Positions 1-11,900 of a DNA stretch of 64,000 nucleotides are shown in pieces; the stretch's first letter is position 1; each line of letters begins with the position of its first letter. The position numbers and the translations under genes were made by a program. The stretch is from Centropus unirufus (taxonomy: Eukaryota > Chordata > Aves > Cuculiformes > Centropidae). The stretch is taken from assembly GCA_013397695.1 (NCBI GenBank), contig VYZI01000238.1, positions 926,131 to 990,130 of the forward strand, written 5' to 3'. The notes under the pieces are model-generated. The model saw nothing but the letters and a program-made list of their open reading frames with translations. It did no database searches and was not told where the DNA came from.

Positions 1-985
1 TATCGACATGACTGCTCGTACAATAAGGAGATTGACGGCCTCCTATCCTGAGATAAAAGCAAAAGTATGTTTAATTTAGAAACAGTATTCATTCCCAGTA
101 GTGCCCTTTGTTCGAAATTAACACAAAGCCTTGAGACAAGCTACTACAAATATTTTTCTAATTCATCCTTCTCAGCTCTTTGCTAAATTTGTCCCACTGT
201 CACAGCCCCAGGGAATTTCCCCAGATTCTCAGAAGCCACAAGCAACAGATTTGGGCAAGTTGTTTTTAACAAGGGAGCCCTCACTCCTGGAAACATCATC
301 ATTTTCTGGAAAATACAGAAACGACTGTATCTGCATCAGGAAAGCACCAAGTGGAAAAAAAAAAAAGGCAACTTAGCATCACTAATTCCTTTAAAACTGT
401 CACACTGCCTGACAGTTTGCCTTTTCTCTTATTTTTTCTCCTTGTTTCTTTGCATCTCATTTGTTGCTAAAGCTTCAAGACTCCTGCTGCAAGGGGATGC
501 AAATGAAGACAAGCCTTCCCACCCCCTCCCCTGGTCTACCCACTGCTTCTGTGATGACTGCTCTTGTCAAACCAGAACCAAATAAAGAAGCTCTCTGTGC
601 CCAGAGACTGCAACATCACCTGAACTTTGCCCTGAGAATAGAGGAAAGATTTAGTGGTTTGGTGGTTTTTTTTTTTACTGGAAGACAGTAGAAAAATCCA
701 GAGGCCAAGCTGAGCTCTATCCCACAGGACCCAAGTGAGATCTTGCAAGCTTGATGTAATCCTTGTCTCTAGTAGCAGCTCCCCTCTTGGGCTGTATGAG
801 GCAATACTCAAGTGTGAGCCAGGACCTTTATTTCTCTGCACAGATTATTCCACTGTCACCAAGATGACTAAAAGCCTTACACAGACAAGGAGAGATGACA
901 ATACATATAGTACAAATAAATACTCCGAATAGCCCCCAATTCTGGCAAGAAAGCAGACAGGGTTAATAGTTCTGCTATAACGAAA

Positions 986-1033
986 GCTCTGCAATGCCTT
1001 GTTCACAGCGCTCTGCAATGCCTTGTTCACAGC
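986..1033. repeat. Perfect 24-bp tandem duplication
   Basis: Two adjacent identical 24-bp copies (986-1009 and 1010-1033), each starting GCTCTGCAATGCC and ending CACAGC. No coding consequence is visible. Confidence 0.9.
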
Positions 1034-2100
1034 GGCAATAAAGTTGTTAAGCAAAAAAGTGTGTTACTTCACAGACAACTTGAAGAGTGTAGAATTGGAT
1101 TTATTTTGCAGCCTCAGCAAGTGGTTTCTGCTCATCAAGACGCAGCAGTTGAGCTGGCAGGGTCACTGACACCTCCACTTAAACACATAGCTCAGACACG
1201 GCTCTAACCACATCCGAGTGTGCAGCATCTCCTTGATCTCAAACAGCACACAGCAGTCCCCTTCGTTATACCCAGAGTCATCTGGATGCAAAACACCTGA
1301 AGCTGTCAGAGGAAAATATGTTTGACTGAACTAATTTCCCAGTGGAAAGCAGATATCCCAATAATATCAGTGGAATCAGCAAATTTTGCCCAAGACAGAA
1401 AACAATTCTGGCTCAAAAACAAAAGCCAGTAATTATGAGATGCCAAGTTCATCTAACATTAATGAGGGGGAAAGTCAGTAACGGGGAAATCACCATAATT
1501 GCAGAATTTATTTGTTTTTATCATCTTATTTGAATTCCTTCATCTTCCAAAGACAAAGATGAGGGGGAAAAAAAAGGCAATTCATTCTCTTGACAAGAGG
1601 GCTGGAAAAAAAAAACAATCCTACTTGAATTTTCAATTGAAAGCTTCATTACTTTTTTTCTCAATGGAAGATGTTTTATTCTAGAGCACAATTCATCCAG
1701 ACCAAGTACTGCAGAAGGTAAGTGACCATTTCTGACAGACTGAGTTGGCATGGGATTTACTTTCTAGATCAAACACTATCCATGCTCCAATCCCAGTTAC
1801 ACCAGTGTCAACCCTTGTTTCAGAAACAGATATTTACATGGTGTAACTGCATTTGGGCCAAGATATGCACACAAGAGCAGTGCCCATACACAGAGGGTCA
1901 TTATCAGCATTTACCAGAGCAGGAAACACGTGGCTCCTCTGGGAAAAAGAAACACAGCAGGTTTTCCACTTGGTCTACCCATTACACAAGTCTTTCAGGC
2001 ATAGATTACCACTTTGAGCTTCAAGGATTGGCTTTTAAAAGACTGCTCCACTTATATCAGGCAGAGGTCCAGAAATGACCAATTCACTGCATTAGGGCTC

Positions 2101-2134
2101 ATCTATAAGATGATAACATCTATAAGATGATAAC
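2101..2134. repeat. Perfect 17-bp tandem duplication
   Basis: ATCTATAAGATGATAAC occurs twice without a spacer (2101-2117, 2118-2134). It is short and probably a recent slippage event. Confidence 0.9.
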
Positions 2135-5100
2135 TTAAACAGAGAAACACTCTGAGCATTATTTTACTACAGTTACACCTCTGTACATTCACTTCTGTGT
2201 AAAAATAAGTAATTAGCAAAAGTTAGGAAAAATAGTCATTTTACCCATAGTAAGGTCTACACGGTTTTACCTAAAGAAAGAACCTGGCATAGAGCACGTG
2301 CCCTGGTGGAGAGTCCTCCTTTGGTCACCCACCCAGGAAGGGTCTGGACTTGGGTGTAACTAAGCAGCTCCCCTGTACTTGTGCCTACGCAGAATATTCA
2401 ACAGAAAAAAGGACTAAATCCTCCACCTCTTAGTCTTGCCATACATCTCAGTTTAACCTGATCAATCTTCATCTCAGTCCAACCCAGAGCAGAGAACCAC
2501 TAGGTCAGCAGCTGCAATTACACCTCAAGACTGGAGCCGTTTCAACTATTGTGTCCACTTCCTGGGAATTGCCCACATGCTTTTCCACTTGGCATGAGCC
2601 CATAGCAACACCATCAGGTCTGGTGAATGTGTGGCCTAAATCCAGGCAGATCTGGCAATTCTTCTCAGTCTGAAATTCTTCTGGCTCTCGTAATTCATGG
2701 TTTCCATCAAGGTCTCCAGCTTCCTGAAAGGTTCCCCACACACTTTCCAGCCTTGGCACCTCTAGAAGGAGAATGTGCCAAACCACTGCAGCTCATGCAT
2801 TTGTCCAGCATCGAGTATCATCACTCAATACTGCTGATAAAAACTCCTTTGCAAGAAGCCCTCTGGAGTGCAACAGCTTAAGTGAGAGAGAGCAGAACTA
2901 CACACCTGTATGGTTTCATACAGACAGAATCTCTGAATGATCCCTTTCTGTCTTTAATCAAATTCCAAGAAAGCTTTAGAGTCATTCCATAAACCCCTCC
3001 TGGCTTTATCCCTACGTTGTGCAGGGCTTCACAATCAGAGCCAAACTTTACGATTGCTGAAGTGCAGGATCAAAAGCAGCAGCCCAAACTCAGCACAGGG
3101 AGACTGTGACAGGCAGAGAGGAACGGAGCAGGCGAGCACAGCACTTGGGTGCAGCTGTTCCTCCCTCCCCTCGCTGCCAAATCCACATCAACATATTAAT
3201 GAACAGAAAAGACCCCATCAAAGTCTAGCAGGATTTGCTCTGGTTGTCCCATCATTTTGATGAATTAACATTATCCCTTAGGCATTACCACCGTAGCCTT
3301 CAAGTAATCTTAATTCCCTGCCATAATTCACTGGAGGGCCAGAATGTCTATTTTACCATTTTGTTTAAAACCAGTGGCCTGAGCATTACCAACAAATAGC
3401 AGTCCATAAACTCCTGAGCCCTCGCATGCAAGTCCTCACCTCTAACAAAGCTTGGATGCACCATCAAGTTAGAGCATCACATGCAAGAAGATATTAATAT
3501 GCTGTATTCAGCAGACAGACATTACAGCCCTTCAACCACAGAGCAGTTTGACTGCACGTTATTTAAGTGACAGCCATCCAGTTGAATTTCTTTACTGACA
3601 ATAAGTGCCAGTACAACAGATTACGTTATTGTAGGTTTGGACAAAAGGATACTGTAAAGCAACATATTAAAACTGAACAGACTCAGCCTAGCACTGAAGG
3701 ATGGTTCCAAGACGACCTGACAAATACAAAACCTCCTTTCTGAATGACTGAATTCTTTCTGATGTGGCAAGCACAGGAGCAAACAATTTGAGGCAGCAGA
3801 ATAGTTCAACTGATTTCAGGTCATGCACACCACATAGGTTGCAAAATCAAAATGTTTATGGGGTAAGTTAACAAAAGATAATTAAATTTTTTTAAAGTTA
3901 CTCTATTTTAATCATTCTACACTTCACATGCATTAGCACAAACAACATGGAACTAAGTGAAAGATATTCTATTTCTCTGCTAATCAAGCAAAACGAGCAA
4001 ACTTCCCTCCTAGTGGGATGTTTCTTCTTGAGGTGCATGATTAAGTAAAGAATCTGGCTTCTAGTCCTAAACATAGTTTCACAGCTATGGAGCAAAACAT
4101 TCCCATACACTGATCTGAGGACAGAACAAAAAGCCAATGTTTATAGCCCAGCTGTTATAACCCCCCCTCAAGACAGACTATGATATTTTTACCTTCCCCC
4201 TTATAAAAATTTAAATAGCTCTGCCAAAACCATGAAAAACCACCCCCTGCTCAATTTTCCCTCGGGTCCAACTCCTGCCAGCTTGCACCTGCAGCAAGAT
4301 GAGGCAGGCGAGAAAGGGAGAGCTCGCAAAGGGGTTTTACTTTGTTGCCCTCTCACGGCAAATCAAACTACACCATGAAGGATTTCCCTTTCCCCATGCA
4401 CCATGGGACCCCTCTGCCCATGGCTGCACAGCAGCAAAATGCCCCTATATGCTCTTACAGCTGTTTCCAAGGTAACCAGCTTGGAGTCATATACAAGGAA
4501 AGGAAGCAAACAACAGCAACCACAATCCTGCAATATTGCCACTTTGTGGAGCAGTTCTGAGTTGCCCCTTTCTGCCTTCCTCCTTTCCAGCTGCCTCTCA
4601 ATTCACCCAAGCAGTGGGTAATTCACCTCACATTTTACAATCCCATTACCTCAGTCTTTAGGGCTTGGGGTTTGCTATTATTTTTAATGAGGCATCATAT
4701 TGGAGTTTCAAGGCAAGAGTCAAAAATTCTGGTTTTATTGAAGGAAAACCATCTGGGGTAGGAAGGGGAATTGTATCAACAGCCTATATTTACTCTTAAA
4801 TCCTGTATTCCCTCCCAGTAAAAGCACAGAAATGCTCTCAGGTTTAGAAGAGGGTGCCTGCCCACTAACATGACCCATGTTATGCAAGTCATATGCATGT
4901 ACATAACACTTATTTTCGTCAGTTAAGATCAAAACGTTTCTCCTGCTCTGTCATCAGCTACAGCTCATCCATTCTAGGCATCCAGTTTCCACATCCACTC
5001 AGATGTGCCAAAATCCTCAGAGCCTTTCCCACCTGCCCACATACATTCGTGCTCCCAAAGCAGAAATTAGCCTTTGCTTCTTTTGCTACTGAAAGCCTGG

Positions 5101-7912
5101 CAGCAGCAACAATACAGTCCAAATGCTGCAGTCTGCACATGAAGGACAGCAGCATAAGGGGAGAAATCAGGAGGGGAAAGAGTCTGCCACAGCCATCGAG
5201 TTCTCTCTACTGCCCCGAGAGAGGATCAGCTACCAGGGAGGTAAATCAGTACGAGATGTGTTCACACAGCTCTGCATACACAGACACGGACAGGGCTGCC
5301 TGGCTGTGTGCTCCAACCTCTGCTCCCAGATCCAGGACAACCCCACGTTTACAGGGACAGAAACCAATCATCCCCCTGACTTGGGTGTAACAGGGCTGTT
5401 CTCAATACAGGCTGGAGGGAACACATTTACCACCAAGAATTTCCAAGCCATTAATATCAATTCTTCTCCCTGCATGAAACAGAATAAGGAGCAGCATCAC
5501 ATCCCCGGTACAACCCTCTTGAGGTGTGGAAAAAAAAAAAAACAAAAAAACATTTCACAGATTGAAGCATTTCTGTGCACTGGTCAGGAGTCACCTCCAT
5601 CTCCCAAGGGACTGAAATTTTTAAGGCAAACAGGCAGAAACACCACTGTGGGTGGCGGTTTGAAACAGCAATTGGACTTCAGCACAGTTCGTATCTATCT
5701 TGCATTTCCCTGTGTGACATACCATGGCTGACTTTTCAAATACCAATTGTGATTAATGAAGCTTCCAACCCAGCACTGAATAGCTGCAAATTGCAAGAGA
5801 TGCTCATCACATTAACATTCGGTAACCAAAATACACCACTCTTCTAATCACAAATGTGATGCTGCCGAGTGCCAGGACATTTCCTTTGGAAACTCAAGTA
5901 CTGGGGCCCTTAGAGGAAGTTTGCACACTGATGGGCCAGAGTATGCATACCTGGATAAGCTCCCAACATGGACATCCAAAGCAAGACCTACCACATCTGC
6001 ATAGGCATGGAGATGCCAACAAGGCAGCCAGAACTCTTTTTGAATAAGGAAAATCAGAAGTCGGTATTTCTTCATGGACTGGTTGGAAGCTGTTTTGCAA
6101 ACTGAAATCTGACCTGAAGCCTGCAGAGATTTCCTGGCAGCATCATGAAGCCTTCTCTAGCATCCAGTTAAAGCCTGCACTATGCCTGTTAACACTGCAG
6201 TATTACAAAAACATTACCTAATACTTCCTCTGCTACCCCTGCAGAGTTACATGCCGATACACAGCCAAACTAGTTGCCTTGGGGAAAGGGGAACAAAGTC
6301 CCCTACAAACTTAGCACATTCTTTAGCAGGCATCTATCGCCTCCTCTACAGAGCACATCAATTTGAGCCTGCCAGATTTATTCCTCCAGATAAACCATTT
6401 TGTGATTAACTAAATAGTACCACCAAAAGACCAACTACTCAGGAGCACCCATGTAAATAAATGTAACATCACTACAGAAAGCATTCAAAATACTTGAAAG
6501 GCTGCACACCAGACTCACTGCAGAGCTGGAACCAAAATCAGAAGGAGGGAAGATGAGGAGGACAAGCATTACATAGACTTCCAGAGACTAGAGCCAGTCC
6601 AGAGGCATGAAGTGACAAAAAGAGTAACCTGGCAAACACACTAAACCAGTACAGTGTTCATCAAGAGCTCACTGTTGTAAGCATTTTGAGCCCCCTAAAG
6701 CATCCCTGTCGCTGCAGCGGGGCAGTGTTACAAGACACTGCACCATAATAGGACTGAAATCACACCAACAAGCCTCTGTATGTCAAACAGGAGATTCATT
6801 CTTCTGCAGGACAAGATTTTAATAGCTCTGTCTGAGGTGGCTGCAGTCTGAGTAGAAGCTATGGTCCCAGAGGAGTCAAAGAGTAGAAACAGAAGGTGTT
6901 CTACCAAAGCAATGGGAGCAAGAAAGCAGCATCAGAAAGACTTTGTACCTTAACAACTGTCTGGACATCTTACAGGGCATCTAACAGCACAATTTCTCTC
7001 TGTGCTTATTAACTAGCAGGGCCAGAGAATCCCTTGGGGTTTTTTTATGCTACTCGCACTAAACAATATAACAGCGCTGCTTCAGGTGCTTGGGGAGCAG
7101 ACTTACCCATGCACAATGTAGTGATCAGGGGAAGGGATACAAAACACAAAACTACTGTTAGCCACCTGCACCAGAGCAGCTGAGGTTAATAAGATACACA
7201 TTTCCTCTTGCTTCTGCCCATCCCAGATCAGCCCCTCCACCCAAGTCTTATGGGAGCTCATACGAACATCACATCACTTCCGAGGCATAAACTTTCCCCA
7301 TCGCTCTCCGCCCCGTTCGTTTACAAACCCAGGAGCCCGAGTGCAAGGTTTAAGCCTCTCTCATGCTGTGCCACCTTGTGGATGTCTTCTCTCAACTTTT
7401 ATGAGATGCAGGTCCAGCATTTATTTAACATCACACTCTTGAGCATGTAAACAAAATCATTCACAGTCACTGTGAGCAACACTAAGCACCACAACAGGGC
7501 TCGCGTTACCCGGACACGTTCTCCAGGCAATTCACAAACCCTTCAGCCCCCAGCTGGAGCTGGACACTCGGATGAATTACCAGTGGAAAACAGCACCGGT
7601 AGCCTTAAAAAGTTGGAGCTCGGCTGCTGCGAGCCCTTCTCAAAATCCAGAAAGGACCGCGCAGCCACCTCCCGCTCGGGAGGTTTTAAAAAAAAACAAA
7701 ACAAACAAACAAAAAAACCACAACAAAAAGCAGTTACCAAGCAAGCCCGGGGATGGAGGAGCAGATGCTGCAGCAAAGTTTATCAGCACGAAACGTATTT
7801 CCCCCACCCCCGTCATTCGCGGCTCTCCGTGCCAGCAGAGAGCCGTCCCCCTCCCAGGAAAAGGGCAAAGCGGAGCGGAGATGCGAGCATCCTTTCCCCC
7901 GGGCGCGCTCAC

Positions 7913-7967
7913 CGTCCTCCTGCATCCGCTGCAGGCACAAGGCGAGGCTCTTCCTCCAGCCCGGCAT
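7913..7967 (-). CDS. GRIP2: GRIP2 alternative first coding exon (palmitoylated N-terminus type)
   Basis: Reading the minus strand from ATG at 7967-7965 gives 18 codons plus one base, then a consensus donor (GACG|GTGAGC, GT at 7912-7911). The peptide begins MPGWRKSLALC, with Cys at position 11. In mammalian GRIP1 and GRIP2/ABP, the palmitoylated isoforms start with an MPGWKK-type exon whose Cys11 carries the lipid and directs the scaffold to spines or endosomes. GRIP proteins are multi-PDZ scaffolds that bind the C-termini of AMPA receptor GluA2/3 subunits at synapses. The exon lies in a CpG island, as expected for a first exon. The direction, leftwards and divergent from CCDC174, matches the human GRIP2-CCDC174 arrangement. 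The other exons would lie outside the window, so the gene name rests on this short exon and on synteny. Confidence 0.65.
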
Positions 7968-8065
7968 CGCGGCGGCGCTGCCGCCCCCCGGGAAGGCGGC
8001 ACAGGCTCTAGGGGCCCGGGGGGGCCGGCGGGAGCGGCGCTGCCGAGCGCGGCCAGGCTCCCCGC

Positions 8066-8154
8066 NNNNNNNNNNNNNNNNNNNNNNNNNNNNNNNNNNN
8101 NNNNNNNNNNNNNNNNNNNNNNNNNNNNNNNNNNNNNNNNNNNNNNNNNNNNNN
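8066..8154. other. Assembly gap (89 N)
   Basis: A run of N within the GC-rich island just upstream of the putative GRIP2 first exon. Part of the 5' UTR or core promoter may be missing. Confidence 0.99.
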
Positions 8155-8467
8155 CCCGCCGCGCAGGTGCGCGCCCGCAGCCGGGGGTTCCGCGCCCTGC
8201 CCGGTGCGGTCTGCGGGGAGAGCCGCCACGCACCGAGCCGCAGCCCGCGGCTGGTGGCGAAGCAATGCGCGCACGGCAGCGGGGTGAAAGCCGCCCCGGT
8301 CCTGCTCGCATTCCCGCTCCAGCTTTCCCGGGAGCCTCCCGGCGGCGGCGAGCAGCAGGTGGCTCCCCGCGCTAACGCCGCGCGCTCCCGCGGGCGAGGG
8401 CTCGTCCCGAACTTGGGTTCGCAGTGCGTGAAGTTGCCCAACGGGCCAGGCTGATCCGTTCCATCTT

Positions 8468-8511
8468 TTTCATAACCACTTGTTATGAAACCCCCCCTTT
8501 CATAAAGGGGG
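8468..8511. repeat. Two adjacent short inverted repeats
   Basis: TTTCATAA (8468-8475) pairs with TTATGAAA (8483-8490) across a 7-base loop. CCCCCTTT (8493-8500) pairs with AAAGGGGG (8504-8511) across a 3-base loop. The two perfect hairpins lie 2 bases apart, at the edge of the CpG island upstream of the putative GRIP2 first exon. Confidence 0.8.
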
Positions 8512-8519
8512 AATGGACC

Positions 8520-8900
8520 TGAGAAGCATCTTTGTCATTTCTTAATATTCCAGAGGCATTGGTGCTCTTACACGATACAAAGGAGCTGTTTATTGCAAAT
8601 GCCAGGGCAGCCAGAGTTTTAATTTCCTGGGGGCAACGTGTCTCTGCCGTGAGCAGCAGCTTTTTTTGTTCTTTATTAGGCCTCTTATTAGCTGGCTGTA
8701 AGTCTCACTCCGCATCTCTGCCTCCCTCTGTGAGAGGGATATTATGTGCAGCATCTGCTGTAATCTAAAATATTATGGACCGAGCTCTCCTTGGGACAGC
8801 GTGAGCTAATGGCAGTTGCAGAACGCTAATGTCTGACGCCACCTGGACTGGACATGGAAGCTGCAGTGCCAAAAGAATACATCTAGCTCCTTACACCCAT
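8520..8900. promoter_or_regulatory. Candidate conserved noncoding element upstream of GRIP2 exon
   Basis: A stretch with many short TAAT/ATTA homeodomain-like cores and a CACCTGG E-box-like word, just outside the CpG island. It has the look of an enhancer-type element, but that is an impression from composition only. No open frame with family resemblance is present. Confidence 0.2.
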
Positions 8901-11900
8901 ACGGACTCTAGCTTAATTTTCAGCCTCACTTTTCTGGCTCCCACCTGAATGAGAAGCAGTTGGCAAGGGACAGACGAGCAGCCTGCTGAGTCCCTTCCTC
9001 TCTGCTCTGCCCACAGCGCACGTCTGAGAAGCATTTGCCATTTCAGGCAGGGGCAGCCAGGCTTACAGGGCAGCCAAGTGCGACCTGGCACATGCCAAGC
9101 CGGGCAGCAGGAGTCTGGAAGCCTCCCCACTGCCTGGTGAAAACTGAAGAGGCTCAACCTAGAGGCACTTTGGAGAGAGCCTGCTTGAAGAAACCTCCTG
9201 CAGCTCTGTGCATGTCCAGGGAGAAAAGCAGTTTCTGCAGAAAGATGGAGGTGCAGAAAGAGACTGAAAAAGCAGAAACCTACCAAAGTCTGCAAATTTG
9301 GGGAAATCTGAAGGGATAAGGATTCTACCTGAGGTACTTAAGTGAAAAAACTATGGTTAAATTAGCTAAATATACTTTTTTTTTTATCCCCCCTTACAGG
9401 TTCTTGAAGGGCAAACGTGAGCTGGGCTGGAGAGGATCTATTTTGAAGTTACTAACAGTAGTGTTTTTTCCCAGTGTGTTAAGCTAGGAAAATCATAAAT
9501 TCTTTAGAATAGCCCTCTTAATTTAAATCCAAGAGCCTGCAACGCTGTAGAGGGCAGACAGTGGCATGCAACACCTGAGAGCTGCATAAGAGGTTCCCAT
9601 CACAGCAAAGAGCAGCTCTCTACAAGCTGACTCCCTCATTTCTAAGCAGAATTACCCATCAGTTTAAAGGACAGGACCTGGCTTATTCAGCCAGCTAGAG
9701 GAATCACTTCTAAGAGATTTCCTGAGAACCATCAGCACTGCTGTAGCTCAGACCCTGCCTACCCCCACCAGCAGCACAGAAATAGCATATTTTTGCCAAA
9801 TTTTACCATCAGAGTAGAAACATAAGTAGGGATTGACTCCTCATCCAGCTACAACTTTTTTAAGAGCTTCTTTTTACACTAAATGCAGCACTTTTCTACA
9901 GCTCAGGGGATAACACAACCCTCTGTCATTCCACTGCAAACATACCTGGTACCTTCGGGACTCCCAGCAAATCACATCTCTGTAGCTGGACCCGATCAGG
10001 GCACCTAACGCTAACTTACAGCAACTCTGTGATACGCACCAGGTATTTTAGCCAACAGTAAAACTCAGGTTTGTAGAGAAGGACTGACCTGAAGCCAGCC
10101 CATGTCCTGGTGGAAGGAGACAATACTTGCCCAAGAGTGAAAACCCAGCACATGGAGACAAGTGCTGTTGGGTTATAAGACTGACTCAACCACCCACACA
10201 GGCAAATTGTGTGCTCTTTCTTTGCCTTGCTTTCCTCAGCTGTAATTTATAATTCCTTGAAGATATTCAGATTCCAAGTATTCAAACAGGATTCCCACAA
10301 AAAATGATCATTCGTGATCTAACATTGCTCTCAGAAAAAGAAAATCTGAGGAAAACATGATATAGGAAAGGGGTCTTATAAGCAAGCTCAAATTGACACT
10401 TTTTGTACCTAAAAGCTCATCTTTTTTTTGCCATTTACACTGACTGATCACACAGAAGATTCTGCTTTAAATCTCCTCAGACCATCATGGCTCCAACAGC
10501 ATGACTTTTAAAGACATTGGTGCCAAGGGCATAATGAAACATGAAAATAGCAAGCAAGTTACCAGCTGAAAATGCAGCTGAGGGCTTTCAGAATTTGACA
10601 CATATTTTATTGTAGGAAGAGCCAAAGCTGCTGCGGTGAGATTTTCTCGAGCACTGCACATTAGCCTAACTTCACCACTCACATGGGGAAACTGTGTTAG
10701 AGAAAACAAAACATAGCTAAAAATACTGGCAGTGAATTCATTAGCAGAATCAATATGACAGATGCTGTGGTAGATCTTTGGAGGGAAGTCACAGAGGGAT
10801 ATTTTGAGCAGCAGAAAGTCCATAGGAAAACCTAGAAGTGAATCTCCGTGCCCCTGAGCAATGTCCAATCTGTCAGGATGACTGAAATGTCCAGCTGTAG
10901 AATTTTAAGCACCACGACGACATGGATACTGCCACAGCTTTAGAAGGTGCTGCTGTCCTCCCACCCAGCTGCACCATCCTGCAGAAATGGTTGTCAAACC
11001 AAATTTGAGAGGCAAAGATTCCTTTTTTGGCCAGAGGATGACCTCGTTTGATCAACCAAGGAATTAACTCTGCCCTGACAGTTAACTAGTGGTCCTCATC
11101 CCACTGAGGAGCACACAGAGTACAGCGTGACTGAGGTTCCAGCTGCTTGCACATGGGGCAAAAGGTAAGATCTCTGCCTTGCAGTGCCCACGTTGTAAAT
11201 GAGCAGCACAGCTCAGAACAAAAAGCAGGTTTTCCTTGCATGTGTATCGGGGTGTCTCTCTAGGACTGGAGGGGTGTCTCTCTAGGGTTGGAGGGGTGAC
11301 AGCAGGTCCTGAGTTGCAGATTTGTTCTTAATGGGTTCGTAGAGAACAGAGTCTCTGCAGTCCTAGGGAGCTTCAAGCTCTGCACCTATCCAAGTAACTT
11401 TCTTTGGCACATGAGGAGAGAATTGGGTGCTTTCAATCCCAGTACAGCTGTAAGATGGAAAGATGAAAGCATCAAGTTTTCCAGCCTCAGGAGTTGGCTA
11501 CTGCCAGGCACCAAGCGTGCAAACCAGGCTTTTCAAGCCAGGTGGATGTCATGCTCTCCTGCACACCATATGCATGAGTTGGTGAGCAGACAGTAATATA
11601 ACACGTGTGGTAAGAGGAGGCTCCCAAGTACAAATTCCATTTCCTTGCAAGGTTGAAGGCAGAATATCCAGTCTGTTCAGCTTCCATTTTGTCCCTGATC
11701 TGTATGCTTCCAGATACCTCCAGCAAATTCTCCTGCCATGTGTTTCCTCATCTTGAAGGTCACTCACTTCCCCATCCCACAATGAGGATAAGCTGACTCG
11801 CTCCAAGGAGCAAAGTTAGTGAAATGAGGTGAGGCAATCTTCATTTTCAGCCCCAAATCAAGTGATTTATGAGTTTCCTTCTATTTCTGAGTCAGATCTG

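Larger units (their letters stand above)
1..7912 (-). other. Presumed first intron of GRIP2, no coding exon recognised
   Basis: No exon of a known family was found on either strand. Short open frames here lack family resemblance and are bounded by chance stops. If the first-exon call at 7913-7967 is right, this is GRIP2 intron 1 on the minus strand, with the PDZ-coding exons left of the window. It contains small perfect tandem duplications (24 bp at 986-1033, 17 bp at 2101-2134) and A-rich tracts near 5530 and 7690. No CR1 copy was recognised. Confidence 0.45.
7850..8420. promoter_or_regulatory. CpG island / promoter at the putative GRIP2 first exon
   Basis: The sequence turns abruptly GC- and CpG-rich between AT-richer flanks, and it surrounds the 7913-7967 first exon. 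It is interrupted by an assembly gap at 8066-8154. The upstream (higher-coordinate) side would hold the minus-strand transcription start and 5' UTR. No TATA box was recognised. Confidence 0.6.

Noticed and set aside
5123..5731. 202-aa open frame in the left intron
   Set aside because: No domain, no plausible splice context, and ordinary intronic composition.
7572..8454. Long open frames across 7.6-8.4 kb on both strands
   Set aside because: They read through the N run and GC-rich sequence. Only the short MPGW exon on the minus strand has family support.
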